Shown: positions 30,799 to 39,397 of the stretch, in pieces
How the letters are laid out: each line of letters starts with the position of its first letter
How positions within the stretch are numbered: position 1 is the stretch's first letter
Origin: Sphingomonas citricola
GTDB lineage: Bacteria > Pseudomonadota > Alphaproteobacteria > Sphingomonadales > Sphingomonadaceae
Direction of reading: 5' to 3'
Length of the DNA stretch: 64,000 nucleotides
Assembly: GCF_019429535.1 (NCBI RefSeq)
Contig: NZ_JAHXZM010000002.1
Location: 310,001 to 374,000 of the forward strand
The notes under the pieces: generated by a model
The model's database searches: none
What the model was told of the DNA's origin: nothing
The model's input: only the letters and a program-made list of their open reading frames with translations
Made by a program: the position numbers and the translations under genes

Positions 30799-30826
30799 AT
30801 ATAGGTGCCGCACTCCTTGCCGCAAG
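30799..30826 (-). promoter_or_regulatory. RpoH (sigma-32)-type heat-shock promoter of dnaK
   Basis: On the minus strand CTTG (30826-30823) is separated by exactly 17 bases from CCTATAT (30805-30799). This matches the alphaproteobacterial RpoH consensus CTTG-N17/18-CYTATNT. Transcription would start about 80 bases ahead of the dnaK ATG. Confidence 0.75.
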
Positions 30827-30876
30827 ATTTCTGCCCGACTAGGCGGGGCGCGTTGTTCCATCGCCGGAGAAATTTC

Positions 30877-31320
30877 GTGACCAAAGGCTTGTGGGCGGTT
30901 CTGACGGTCGCGGCGATGACCGCGGCGTGTGCGAAGATCGAGACGCCCGCCGCCAGCGACGCGTGGATCCGGCTCGCCGCCGTACCCGGGCGGCCCGCGG
31001 CGGGCTATTTCACGCTCCACGGCGGCAAGGCGGACACGCGGCTGGTCGGCGTCACTGTCGCGGGCGTGCCGCGGGTGGAACTCCACCTGTCGCGGATGAC
31101 CGCGGGGGACATGATGACGATGGACGCAACACCGTCGGTCGATCTCCCCGCGCGCGCGACGCTGCCGTTCGCGCCCGGCGGACGCCACGCGATGCTGTTC
31201 GACGTGCCCGCCGCGCTCGCACCGGGCAAGACCGCGACGATGACGTTCCGCTTCGCCGACGGGGAAACCGCGGTCGCCGATGCAAAGGTGGTCAGCGCCG
31301 GGGGGGGCGGGCCGGAATAA
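30877..31320 (+). CDS. PCuAC-type periplasmic copper chaperone lipoprotein
   Basis: 147 residues from a GTG with GGAGA six bases upstream. A lipobox (MTAAC) ends the signal peptide. The PCuAC (DUF461) motif is recognisable: a histidine in VELHLSRM, the methionines in GDMMTMD, and a C-terminal GGRHAML. Family members deliver Cu(I) to the CuA site of cytochrome c oxidase. It shares its strand with the next gene, overlapping by one base. Confidence 0.85.
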   Translation: MTKGLWAVLTVAAMTAACAKIETPAASDAWIRLAAVPGRPAAGYFTLHGGKADTRLVGVTVAGVPRVELHLSRMTAGDMMTMDATPSVDLPARATLPFAPGGRHAMLFDVPAALAPGKTATMTFRFADGETAVADAKVVSAGGGGPE

Positions 31321-31790
31321 TGGCCGGCGATCCCGCCGCGCGCGAGCTGACGCCGGGCGAGGTCAACCTCGCGCGTTCGGTCTACGGCGACACGATCGAC
31401 TACGCGCAGGTGCGGGTATCGAACCGCAAGTGGATCTTTTTTCAGCCGCGGGACACCGTCATGGCGCCCGCGGGCACGATCCACTTCCATCCCAAGGGGG
31501 GCCTGTGGCGCGACGATTTCGCGCACGCGTCGCTCGGCGAGCAGGGATTGTTCGTCCACGAGATGTGCCACGTCTGGCAGCATCAGCGCGGCGTCTACCT
31601 GCCGCTCGCGCGGCACCCCTTCTGCCGCTACGATTACACGGTGAAGCCCGGCTGGCCGCTCGCGCGCTATGGGCTCGAGCAGCAGGCGGAAATCGTCCGC
31701 CACGCCTTTCTGCTGCGCCGCGGCGCGCGGGTAGCGGGCGCGCCGCCGCTGGTGCAGTATGAGACGATCCTGCCGTTCGGCACGGCCTGA
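31320..31790 (+). CDS. Putative zinc metallopeptidase-like protein ('vgr-related')
   Basis: 156 residues starting at the ATG embedded in the preceding gene's stop (TAATG). An HExxH-type motif is visible in FVHEMCHVWQHQ, preceded by the conserved GDTIDYAQVRVSNRKWIFF block. There is no signal peptide. Sphingomonad relatives are annotated as 'vgr-related', a name not implying type VI secretion. Whether it is proteolytically active is not known; some HExxH folds are inactive. Confidence 0.8.
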   Translation: MAGDPAARELTPGEVNLARSVYGDTIDYAQVRVSNRKWIFFQPRDTVMAPAGTIHFHPKGGLWRDDFAHASLGEQGLFVHEMCHVWQHQRGVYLPLARHPFCRYDYTVKPGWPLARYGLEQQAEIVRHAFLLRRGARVAGAPPLVQYETILPFGTA

Positions 31791-31804
31791 AGGGGATGCG
31801 CGCG

Positions 31805-32248
31805 ATGATCTGGCACGACGGACTTCCCGACCTCGCGCAACTGACCAAGCTCGGCGAGGGCAGTATGCCGGGCTTTCTCGGCATCGAGTTCACCGAGGTC
31901 GGTGACGACTGGATACGCGCTCGAATGCCGGTGAACGAGCGCACGAAGCAACCTTATGGCCGACTACACGGTGGTGCCTCGGTGGTGCTGGCGGAAACGC
32001 TCGGTTCGGTCGCCGGCGCGATGACGGTCGATCCGGCGCAGTTCGGCGCGGTGGGGCTGGAGATCAACGCCAACCACGTGCGACCCGCGGGCGACGGCTA
32101 TGTCTACGCGACCGCCCGTCCCGAGGCGCGGGGGCGAACCACGCAGATCTGGTCGATCAGGATCGAGGACGAGGCGGGAAAACTCGTCTGCATCTCGCGC
32201 TTCACCCTCGCGGTGATTCCGCGTGATCGCGGCGCGGTCGCGATGTAG
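31805..32248 (+). CDS. Hotdog-fold thioesterase (PaaI-like)
   Basis: 147 residues from the ATG at 31805 (AGGGG is spaced well for it, too close for the earlier ATG at 31796). Hotdog motif YGRLHGGASVVLAETLGSVAG followed by NHVRPAGDGYVYA. It is a distinct paralogue of the thioesterase at 26228 and closes a three-gene run with the copper chaperone and the HEMCH protein. Confidence 0.85.
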   Translation: MIWHDGLPDLAQLTKLGEGSMPGFLGIEFTEVGDDWIRARMPVNERTKQPYGRLHGGASVVLAETLGSVAGAMTVDPAQFGAVGLEINANHVRPAGDGYVYATARPEARGRTTQIWSIRIEDEAGKLVCISRFTLAVIPRDRGAVAM

Positions 32249-32257
32249 AAAAGAGGT

Positions 32258-32289
32258 GCGGGCAGGGGAGGCGTGCAACCCCCGCCCGC
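32258..32289 (-). terminator. Terminator between convergent thioesterase and fasciclin genes
   Basis: An 11-bp stem with one mismatch (gcgggcagggg / cccccgcccgc) and a 10-nt loop. On the minus strand it is followed by CTCTTTTC, so it mainly ends the fasciclin transcript. Confidence 0.75.
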
Positions 32290-32297
32290 GCGAATCA

Positions 32298-32849
32298 TCA
32301 CGGCATCAGCACGGTGTCGATGACGTGGACGACGCCGTTCGACTGCATCACGTCCTTGGTCGACACGACCGAGGTGCCGCCCTTTGCATCGGTCAGGATC
32401 AGGCGCCCGCCGGTCATCTTCGCGGTCAGCGGCTCACCCTGCACCGTGGTCAGCGTCGCGGTGCCGCCGCCCGCCTTGATCGCGGCTGCGATATCCTTCG
32501 ACGTCATCGTGCCCGAGACCACGTGATAGGTCAGAATGCTGGTGAGCTGCGCCTTGTTCTCGGGGCGCGTCAGCGTGTCGAGCGTGCCTGCGGGCAGCTT
32601 CTTGAACGCTGCGTCGGTCGGCGCGAAGACGGTAAACGGACCCGGGCCGCTCAGCGTGTCAACCAGCCCGGCGGCCTTCACTGCAGTGACCAGCGTGGTC
32701 AGGTTGTTCGCGGTCGAGGCATTCTCAACGATCGTCTTGTTGGGGTACATCGCCGCGCCGCCGACGCGCGGGTTGGTCTTGGCGATCGCGGGCGCACCGA
32801 CGATCAGAGTGGCGGCGGCCATCGCGCCGAGCATCTTGTTGCGTAGCAT
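32298..32849 (-). CDS. Fasciclin-domain secreted protein
   Basis: 183 residues: signal peptide ending near APAIAK, then a single FAS1 domain with the H1 box TVFAPTDAAFKKLP and H2 region SNGVVHVIDTVLMP. FAS1 proteins mediate adhesion; bacterial single-domain forms are secreted or surface-bound. GGAG precedes the ATG. Confidence 0.92.
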   Translation of the reverse strand: MLRNKMLGAMAAATLIVGAPAIAKTNPRVGGAAMYPNKTIVENASTANNLTTLVTAVKAAGLVDTLSGPGPFTVFAPTDAAFKKLPAGTLDTLTRPENKAQLTSILTYHVVSGTMTSKDIAAAIKAGGGTATLTTVQGEPLTAKMTGGRLILTDAKGGTSVVSTKDVMQSNGVVHVIDTVLMP

Positions 32850-33049
32850 GATCCATCTCCGGCTCGACCATCGAGCCCGCGCAGATACGATCGAAACGGC
32901 CGGATTGATGCAGGTCAATGTGTAATTTGGTTGCTAAAGCGGGATGAGATCTAGCGCGATTAGGCCACGCCGTCAGACAGACGAGCTACGCTCGCCCGCT
33001 GTCCAACGTGGCATGTCCTGCGATTGCTTACCCAATCACAGGCTGCCCG

Positions 33050-34399
33050 CTACTTCAGCAGTACCAGTTCCTCGGCCATCGTCGGGTGGAGCGCGACGGT
33101 CGCGTCGAACTGCGCTTTCGTGAGCCCCGCCTTCACCGCGACGGCGGCGGCCTGGATGATTTCGGGGCAGTCGGGGCCGATCATGTGGATGCCGACGACG
33201 CGGTCGGTCTCGCCGTCGCACACCATCTTGTAAAGCGCACGCTCGTCGCGGTTGGCGAGCACGTTCTTCATCGGGCGGAAGTCGGAGGAATAGACGCGCA
33301 CCGAGCCGAGCTTCGCGCGCGCCTCCGCCTCGGTCATGCCGACCGCGCCGATCGGCGGGTGGCTGAACACCGCTGAGGGCACGCAGTCGTAATCGACGCG
33401 CGTCGCCTTTCCACCGTACAGATTGTCGGCGAACGCCTGCCCCTCGCGGATCGCGATCGGGGTCAGCTGAATGCGGTTGGTCACGTCGCCGACCGCGTAG
33501 ATCGAGGGGCAGGTCGACCGATTGTCCTCGTCGACCTTGATCGCGCCCAGCTTGTCGACCTCGACGCCGGCACTTTCCAGCCCGAGCCCGCGCGTGTTGG
33601 GCAACCGCCCGGTCGCGAACATCACCGCGTCGACCGTGACGGGCTCGTGGTTCGACATGCTGACCGTCAGGCAACCGTCGTCGCCGCGCTCGATCCCCTG
33701 GAACGTTGCGTCGAAGCGGAATTCCAGCCCCTTCATCATGCTGATCTGCAGCAGACGGTCGCGGATTTGCAGGTCGTAGCCGCGCAGGATCTCCTTGCTG
33801 CGGTTCATCAGGATGACGTGCGCGCCAAGCTGATGGAAGATGCCCGCGAACTCGTTGGCGATATAGCCGGCGCCAGCGATCAGGATGCGCTTGGGCACCG
33901 CCTCCAGATGGAATGCTTCGTTCGAGGTGATGCCATATTCGTGGCCGGGGCATTCGGGCACCATCGGATGCGCGCCGACCGCGATCAGGATCGTCTTCGC
34001 GGTCTTCTTCGTGCCGTCGGCCAGCGTCACCTCGTTCGGACCCGACACGACCGCGCGCTGATGAATGATCTCGCCGCCGCTATTCTCGATCGTCGTCGTA
34101 TAAGCGCGATTGATCCGGTCGACCTCGTCGAAGACGTTCGCGGTCAGCGTCTTCCAGTCGAAGGCGCACTGGTCGGGGACCTGCCAGCCGAACCGCTTCG
34201 CATCCTTCAGATCCTCGGCAAAATGCGCGCCGTAAACGAGCAGCTTCTTGGGCACGCAGCCGCGGATGACGCAGGTGCCGCCGACACGGTATTCCTCCGC
34301 CACCGCAACTCTCGCGCCGTGCGCTGCGGATACGCGCGCAGCGCGCGTGCCGCCCGAGCCCGCGCCAATGACGAACAGGTCGTAATCATAGTCGGGCAT
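33050..34399 (-). CDS. gor: Glutathione-disulfide reductase
   Basis: NADPH-dependent flavoenzyme that regenerates glutathione. FAD motif VIGAGSGGTRAAR, the redox disulfide GGTCVIRGCVPKKLL, the NADPH motif GAGYIANEFAGIFHQLG, and the C-terminal HPTMAEE with the catalytic histidine. 449 residues. It supports the glutathione-dependent frmA-fghA route encoded at 16-18 kb. Third gene of the pgi-DUF4174-gor cluster. Confidence 0.96.
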   Translation of the reverse strand: MPDYDYDLFVIGAGSGGTRAARVSAAHGARVAVAEEYRVGGTCVIRGCVPKKLLVYGAHFAEDLKDAKRFGWQVPDQCAFDWKTLTANVFDEVDRINRAYTTTIENSGGEIIHQRAVVSGPNEVTLADGTKKTAKTILIAVGAHPMVPECPGHEYGITSNEAFHLEAVPKRILIAGAGYIANEFAGIFHQLGAHVILMNRSKEILRGYDLQIRDRLLQISMMKGLEFRFDATFQGIERGDDGCLTVSMSNHEPVTVDAVMFATGRLPNTRGLGLESAGVEVDKLGAIKVDEDNRSTCPSIYAVGDVTNRIQLTPIAIREGQAFADNLYGGKATRVDYDCVPSAVFSHPPIGAVGMTEAEARAKLGSVRVYSSDFRPMKNVLANRDERALYKMVCDGETDRVVGIHMIGPDCPEIIQAAAVAVKAGLTKAQFDATVALHPTMAEELVLLK

Positions 34400-34463
34400 G
34401 TCACTCGTCCTGGTCTATGGGGCGCTGTATGTCGCCGCTCGTACCGCCGCCGGGCAGATCGCG

Positions 34464-34844
34464 CTAGCGCTGCCCCGCGCGCCGCATCGGCATCGCGTCG
34501 ATCCGCCTTTGCAGTTCATCAGCCGTGACCGGCTCGCCCGAGCGCAGCGCGACATGGCCATCCTTGCCGATCAGGACCAGCCCGAAACGCGCGGTCGGCA
34601 GGCGCAGCCGTGCACGCAGGGTGGCCGCGGTGTCGCGCGCGCCGTCGACCCGGTCGCCGATTACCTCGACCACCTGCACGTCACGATCCTCCGACTGCCG
34701 CTTCCACCCCCGAAGGGTGCGGCGCTGCGCGGTTAGCGCAGGGTCATTCACAATCGGCGCGGCGACGACGAGCACGCGGCGCTGCCACCGCATCTCAGCA
34801 ACGCTCGGCATGCTCGCGGCCACCGCGACGAGCGCGAGGATCAC
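34464..34844 (-). CDS. DUF4174 domain-containing exported protein
   Basis: 126 residues, GTG start overlapping the pgi stop (GTGA). A signal-like N terminus is followed by the DUF4174 pattern LVVAAPIVNDPAL ... RFGLVLIGKDGHVALRS and a terminal RIDAMPMRR. The fold resembles thioredoxin-like proteins but no CxxC is present. Function unknown. Gap to gor is 64 bp. Confidence 0.83.
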   Translation of the reverse strand: MILALVAVAASMPSVAEMRWQRRVLVVAAPIVNDPALTAQRRTLRGWKRQSEDRDVQVVEVIGDRVDGARDTAATLRARLRLPTARFGLVLIGKDGHVALRSGEPVTADELQRRIDAMPMRRAGQR

Positions 34845-36346
34845 GCCTCGTCGTCGCCGCCGAACGCGCGCGCGATCAGGTCGTCGGTCGAGGGGTCGAA
34901 ATCACCGCCGCCCTTTGCCGCCGCCTTCGCCATCTCCTTGCCCAGCTCGACACCGAACTGGTCGAAGGAATTGATGCCCAGCAGCACGCCATTCACGAAC
35001 ACTCGGTGTTCGTAGAAGGCGATCAGTGCGCCGAGCGTGCGCGCATCCAGCCGGTCGAGCAGCAGCGTCGAGGACGGCCGGTCGCCGGGATAGGCGCGCG
35101 CAGGGTCATCGGGGTTGGCACGCCCCTTCATCAGTGCGGCCCCTTGCGCGAAGGCGTTGAGCAGTAGGTTCTTGTGATGATCCTCCGACAGCGTGTCGCC
35201 CGCCTCGATCACTGCCAGAAACTCGACCGGCACCAGATGCGTGCCTTGGTGGAGCAATTGGAATACGGCGTGCTGCGCGTCGGTTCCGACGCCGCCCCAG
35301 GTGATCGGCGACGTCGGGCGGCCGACCGGCTTGCCGTCGACGGTCACGCCCTTGCCATTCGATTCCATCTCAAGTTGTTGGAGATAACTCGGCAACAGCC
35401 GCAGCCGCTCGTCATAGGCGAACGGCGCCCGCGTCTCGGCACGGCGGACCTGGGTGTAGTAAAGGTCGGCGAAGGCGGCGAGCGCGGGGGCGTTTTCGTG
35501 CAGCGCTGAAAGGCGGAAATGGCGGTCCATCTCGGCCGCGCCTTCCAGCAGTTCCTCGAACTGGTCCCAGCCGAGCTTGATCGCGGCCGGAAATCCGATC
35601 GACGACCATAGCGAGTAGCGTCCGCCGACACCCTCGCCGAAGGGCACGACGCGCGTCTCGTCGACGCCCCATTCGATTGCCTTGTCGGGCGCGGCGGTGA
35701 CCGCGACGACGCGGCCGTACGGGTCGGTCACGCCCGCACCCTCCATCCAGGCGATGACACTCTCGGCGTTCATCATCGTCTCGGTGGTGGTGAAGGTCTT
35801 GGACGCGACCACCAGCAGCGTGGTGGCGGGGTCGAAGCGGTCGAACACGTCCTCCAGCGCCATGCCGTCGACGTTGGAGACGATCGCGACGTCGTAGCGG
35901 TCACTGTCACGCCCCAATGCGTCGACCAGCAGGTGCGGGCCCAGCGCCGACCCACCGATCCCGACGTGGAGGATGTGGTTGACCGGCCCGAACGCTTCCG
36001 CCTCGATCGCGTCGATCAGCGCGCGCATCCGCGCATGATAGGCGCCGGCGCGCGCGACTGAGTCCGGGTTGCCTTCACCACGCTCGGCGGTGTGTTCGAC
36101 CGGGCGATCCTCGGTCACGTTGACGTGCGCGCCGGAGAACATCGCCTCGCGCTTGCCCGCCAGGTCGCTTTCCTTCGCGAGGCGCTCGAACGCCGCGATC
36201 ATGTCGGGCGTCAAATGCGTCTTCGCCCAGTCGAAATGGATGCCCGCGACGTCGAGCGTCAGCTTGGCGAGCCGATCGGGATCGGCCGCGAACAGCGCCT
36301 CCAGTCGTTCCTGCGGCAGCGCCTCGATTGTCGACCAGTCAGCCAT
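34841..36346 (-). CDS. pgi: Glucose-6-phosphate isomerase
   Basis: Interconverts glucose-6-phosphate and fructose-6-phosphate. Substrate loop VGIGGSALGPHLLVDAL, VVASKTFTTTETM (phosphate site), and the C-terminal histidine-containing GTHLVPVEF. 501 residues, the short bacterial form. It is divergent from lepB. Confidence 0.97.
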   Translation of the reverse strand: MADWSTIEALPQERLEALFAADPDRLAKLTLDVAGIHFDWAKTHLTPDMIAAFERLAKESDLAGKREAMFSGAHVNVTEDRPVEHTAERGEGNPDSVARAGAYHARMRALIDAIEAEAFGPVNHILHVGIGGSALGPHLLVDALGRDSDRYDVAIVSNVDGMALEDVFDRFDPATTLLVVASKTFTTTETMMNAESVIAWMEGAGVTDPYGRVVAVTAAPDKAIEWGVDETRVVPFGEGVGGRYSLWSSIGFPAAIKLGWDQFEELLEGAAEMDRHFRLSALHENAPALAAFADLYYTQVRRAETRAPFAYDERLRLLPSYLQQLEMESNGKGVTVDGKPVGRPTSPITWGGVGTDAQHAVFQLLHQGTHLVPVEFLAVIEAGDTLSEDHHKNLLLNAFAQGAALMKGRANPDDPARAYPGDRPSSTLLLDRLDARTLGALIAFYEHRVFVNGVLLGINSFDQFGVELGKEMAKAAAKGGGDFDPSTDDLIARAFGGDDEA

Positions 36347-36475
36347 CGTTTCTCGTCCTGCTAGGGAAATCCGTCCGCCGCCCGAACGGGCGAGGCGCAT
36401 CAAGGGTCCAAGGCCAGGAACGTCGTCCCAAACGCGCCGCTTGACGTGCACCGCCGCTTGCGCGACCGGGCAGTC

Positions 36476-37291
36476 ATGGCCACCAGCACCCCCGCGGGCA
36501 AGACCGCTGCTTCGGAAACCAAGGAAACGCTCCGCTTCCTGCTGAAGCTCGCGTTGTTCGTCTTCATCCTGCGTTCGTTCATTTTCGCGCCGTTCTCGAT
36601 TCCCTCGGAATCGATGCTGCCGCGGTTGCTGATTGGCGACTATCTCTTCGTGTCGAAGTGGAATTACGGCTATTCGCGCTGGTCGCTGCCGTTCGGTGTG
36701 CCGCTGATTCCGGGGCGCATCTTCGCCTCCGATCCGACGCGCGGCGACACGGTCGTCTTTCGCAGCATGGAGCCCGACGACCACGACGTGATCAAGCGCG
36801 TCATCGGCCTGCCCGGCGACACGGTGCAGATGCGCCGCGGGCAATTGTTCCTGAACGGCAAGGCGATCCCGAAGCAGCGCGTCGCCGATTTCGTCGTGCC
36901 GATCTCGCCCAACTTCCCCGAGGACAAATGCGGCACGCAGTTTCAGGACGTCGGCGCGGACAACAAGCCGATCTGCCGCTATCCGCAATTCCGCGAGACG
37001 CTGCCGAACGGTCGCAGCTACTTGGTGATCGATCAGGAATATATTCCGATCGCCGACGACACGCCGGTCTACCGCGTGCCGGCGGGTGACGTGTTCCTGA
37101 TGGGCGACAACCGCGACGACAGCGCCGACAGCCGTTTCGCCCCGCCCGAGGGCATGGGCTACATCCCGATGGAGCGGATCGAGGGCAAGGCAATCGTCAA
37201 CTTCTGGTCGACCGATGGCTCGGTCGAGTGGATCAAGCCGTGGACCTGGGTGTCGGCGGCACGGTGGAGCCGCATCGGGGAGGGCTTTTGA
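36476..37291 (+). CDS. lepB: Signal peptidase I
   Basis: Inner-membrane protease that removes signal peptides. One N-terminal helix (LLKLALFVFILRSFIFAPF), catalytic Ser in SIPSESMLP, catalytic Lys in DVIKRVIGLPGD, and the box E motif GDNRDDSADSR are intact. 271 residues. Followed by rnc with overlapping stop and start codons, a classic arrangement. Confidence 0.96.
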   Translation: MATSTPAGKTAASETKETLRFLLKLALFVFILRSFIFAPFSIPSESMLPRLLIGDYLFVSKWNYGYSRWSLPFGVPLIPGRIFASDPTRGDTVVFRSMEPDDHDVIKRVIGLPGDTVQMRRGQLFLNGKAIPKQRVADFVVPISPNFPEDKCGTQFQDVGADNKPICRYPQFRETLPNGRSYLVIDQEYIPIADDTPVYRVPAGDVFLMGDNRDDSADSRFAPPEGMGYIPMERIEGKAIVNFWSTDGSVEWIKPWTWVSAARWSRIGEGF

Positions 37292-37983
37292 GCGACCTCG
37301 CCGACTGGATCGAGGCGCGGCTCGGCTATCGCCCGCTCGAGATCGCACCCTATGAGCGCGCGCTGACGCATTCGAGCCACGTCGGCGACAGCTACGAGCG
37401 GCAGGAGTTTCTGGGCGACCGCGTGCTGGGGCTCGTCATGGCCGAATGGTTGTTCGAGACGTTCCCCGACGAGCCCGAGGGCAATTTGTCGAAACGCTTC
37501 AACGCGCTCGTCACCGGGTCGGTCTGCGCCGCAGTGGTGCGCGACCTGGGTGTCGCACCGTATCTGCGGCTGGGCAAACAAGCCCGCGACGATGGCGCGG
37601 CGGCGAGTGACAATGTGCTGGGCGACGTAATGGAGGCGCTGCTCGGGGCACTTTACCGCGAGCGGGGGCTGGATGCGGCGCGCGACGTCGTGCGGCGGCT
37701 GTGGGCCGATCGCATCCATGCTGGTGGCGCCGCGCCGCAGCATCCCAAGTCCGCGCTCCAGGAATGGGCCGCCGCCAACCGCCGCGCGACCCCGGCGTAC
37801 GAGGTGACCGACCGTTCCGGCCCCGGCCACGCGCCGCGTTTCACCGTCCGCGTCGCGGTCGGCAAGGACGAGACGAGCGCGACGGGCACCAGCAAGCAGG
37901 AGGCGGAAACCGCCGCCGCCGCCGCGCTGCTCGACACGCTGCGTGCTCAGACGCCGCCGCTCAAACGACGCCGACGTATCTGA
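37288..37983 (+). CDS. rnc: Ribonuclease III
   Basis: Processes rRNA precursors and cleaves double-stranded RNA. Catalytic motif ERQEFLGDRVLGLVMAEWLF, GDVMEALLGALY, and a C-terminal double-stranded RNA-binding domain (PKSALQEWAAANRRATPAYEV). The start is a TTG at 37288 that overlaps the lepB stop (TTGA), with GGGGAGGG close ahead; this gives 231 residues, matching relatives. Confidence 0.95.
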   Translation: MSDLADWIEARLGYRPLEIAPYERALTHSSHVGDSYERQEFLGDRVLGLVMAEWLFETFPDEPEGNLSKRFNALVTGSVCAAVVRDLGVAPYLRLGKQARDDGAAASDNVLGDVMEALLGALYRERGLDAARDVVRRLWADRIHAGGAAPQHPKSALQEWAAANRRATPAYEVTDRSGPGHAPRFTVRVAVGKDETSATGTSKQEAETAAAAALLDTLRAQTPPLKRRRRI

Positions 37984-38108
37984 CGCCGACGTCGCTGTTT
38001 ACGCCCGACCGCCGCACGTCATCGCCGTTGCACCCGGCGTAAGTCCAGTTATGCTGACCACCCGTCGGCGCCGCACCGGGCGGCGCGCGGGTTTGGGAGC
38101 GCGCGCTT

Positions 38109-38414
38109 ATGGTGACCATGACCATTGCTTACCCTTATGACGCCGATCAGCCGTTCGATGAGGCCTATTACAACAGTCGCCACATGCCGCTGGTCCGCGA
38201 GGTGTGGGGCGATGCGGTGAGCGACGTCGCGGTCTATCACGCGCTCGCCGGGCTGACGGGCGATCCTGCCTTCTCGACGGTGGCGCTGGTCGAGTTCACA
38301 TCGATGGAGGCGTTCCAGAAGGCGATGGCGAACCCGCGGACCGCCGAGGTGAACGCGGACGTCGCGAACTTCACCGCGGTCAAACCAAACATCCAGCTCA
38401 GCCGCCGGGCGTGA
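38109..38414 (+). CDS. EthD-family protein
   Basis: 101 residues with the EthD dimeric alpha-beta barrel signature: MTIAYPYD, DEAYYNSRHMPLVREVWG and FTSMEAFQKAM. EthD proteins accompany ether or aromatic degradation enzymes, and their biochemical role is not settled. GGGAG lies upstream. Its stop overlaps the next gene's GTG. Confidence 0.87.
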   Translation: MVTMTIAYPYDADQPFDEAYYNSRHMPLVREVWGDAVSDVAVYHALAGLTGDPAFSTVALVEFTSMEAFQKAMANPRTAEVNADVANFTAVKPNIQLSRRA

Positions 38415-39304
38415 GCCCGAGCTGGACTCCCGCCGCCGACAGCGGGATCACGCAGCGCACGGTCGCCGCCAACGGATTGACGTTCGAGGTGGCGGAGGCG
38501 GGGGCGGGCGACCATTTGACGCTGTGTCTTCACGGTTTTCCCGAGCTCAATTTCTCGTGGCGCTACCAGATGCCGCTGCTCGCCGAGCTGGGCTACCGCG
38601 TCTGGGCGCCCAACCAGCGCGGCTATGGCGCCTCGTCGCGGCCGATCGGGGTCGAGCAGTATAGCGCCGACCGTATCGTCGCCGATGCCGCCGCGCTGTT
38701 CGATGCGAGCGGCGCGCACAAGCTGACGCTGGTGGCGCACGACTGGGGCGGGGCGATCGCGTGGATGTTCGCGATCAACCGGGTCCGCCCGGTCGAGCGG
38801 CTGGTGGTGATGAACCTGCCGCATCCGATCTGTTTCGCCGAGGCGTTGAAGCATTGGCCGCAGCGGCGGCGGAGCTGGTACATGGCGGCGTTCCAGCTGC
38901 CGTGGCTGCCCGAGGCGGCGCTGACTGCGAAGGACGCCGCCGCGATCCGCCACGCGTTCCGCGGCATGGCGGTCGACAAGTCGCGCTTTCCCGACGAGGT
39001 GCTCGACGTCTACGCCGCCGCAGCGCAGCGGCCGGGTGCGGCGAGCGCGATGGTCAACTGGTACCGCGCCGCGGCACGCCACCGTGACCGCATGGCGCTG
39101 TCGAACGGCGGGCGGGTCGAGGTGCCGACGCTGATCGTCTGGGGCGAGGAGGACAGCGCGCTGGGGCTCGAGACGCTGAACGGGACCGAGCGGTTCGTGC
39201 CCGACCTGACGATCCGGCGGCTGCCGGGCGTATCGCACTGGGTGCAGCAGGAAGCGCCCGAGGCGGTCAACGCGATCCTTGCCGACTGGCTGCCGCGCGG
39301 CTGA
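38411..39304 (+). CDS. Alpha/beta hydrolase (epoxide hydrolase-like)
   Basis: 297 residues from a GTG overlapping the EthD stop. The oxyanion motif HGFPE, the nucleophile aspartate in VAHDWGGAIAW (Asp rather than Ser, as in epoxide hydrolases and haloalkane dehalogenases), and the C-terminal His in GVSHWVQQEAP. Soluble epoxide hydrolase is the best guess. Coupled translation with EthD suggests a joint catabolic role. Confidence 0.87.
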   Translation: MSPSWTPAADSGITQRTVAANGLTFEVAEAGAGDHLTLCLHGFPELNFSWRYQMPLLAELGYRVWAPNQRGYGASSRPIGVEQYSADRIVADAAALFDASGAHKLTLVAHDWGGAIAWMFAINRVRPVERLVVMNLPHPICFAEALKHWPQRRRSWYMAAFQLPWLPEAALTAKDAAAIRHAFRGMAVDKSRFPDEVLDVYAAAAQRPGAASAMVNWYRAAARHRDRMALSNGGRVEVPTLIVWGEEDSALGLETLNGTERFVPDLTIRRLPGVSHWVQQEAPEAVNAILADWLPRG

Positions 39305-39315
39305 CGGATACGAGT

Positions 39316-39347
39316 GGGGGAGCGGAACCCTGCGGTCCCGCTCCCCC
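39316..39347. terminator. Bidirectional hairpin between convergent genes
   Basis: A perfect 10-bp stem (gggggagcgg / ccgctccccc) with a 12-nt loop, starting 11 bp after the hydrolase stop and 50 bp before the end of the outer-membrane protein gene. No strong T-run. Confidence 0.6.
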
Positions 39348-39397
39348 GGAAAACCACCGCGCGCTACGCAACCGGCGCGGGGTTCGTGATCATGCGA

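Noticed and set aside
31320..31790. Type VI secretion component suggested by the 'vgr-related' label
   Set aside because: The protein has no VgrG repeats, only a small HExxH-like domain.
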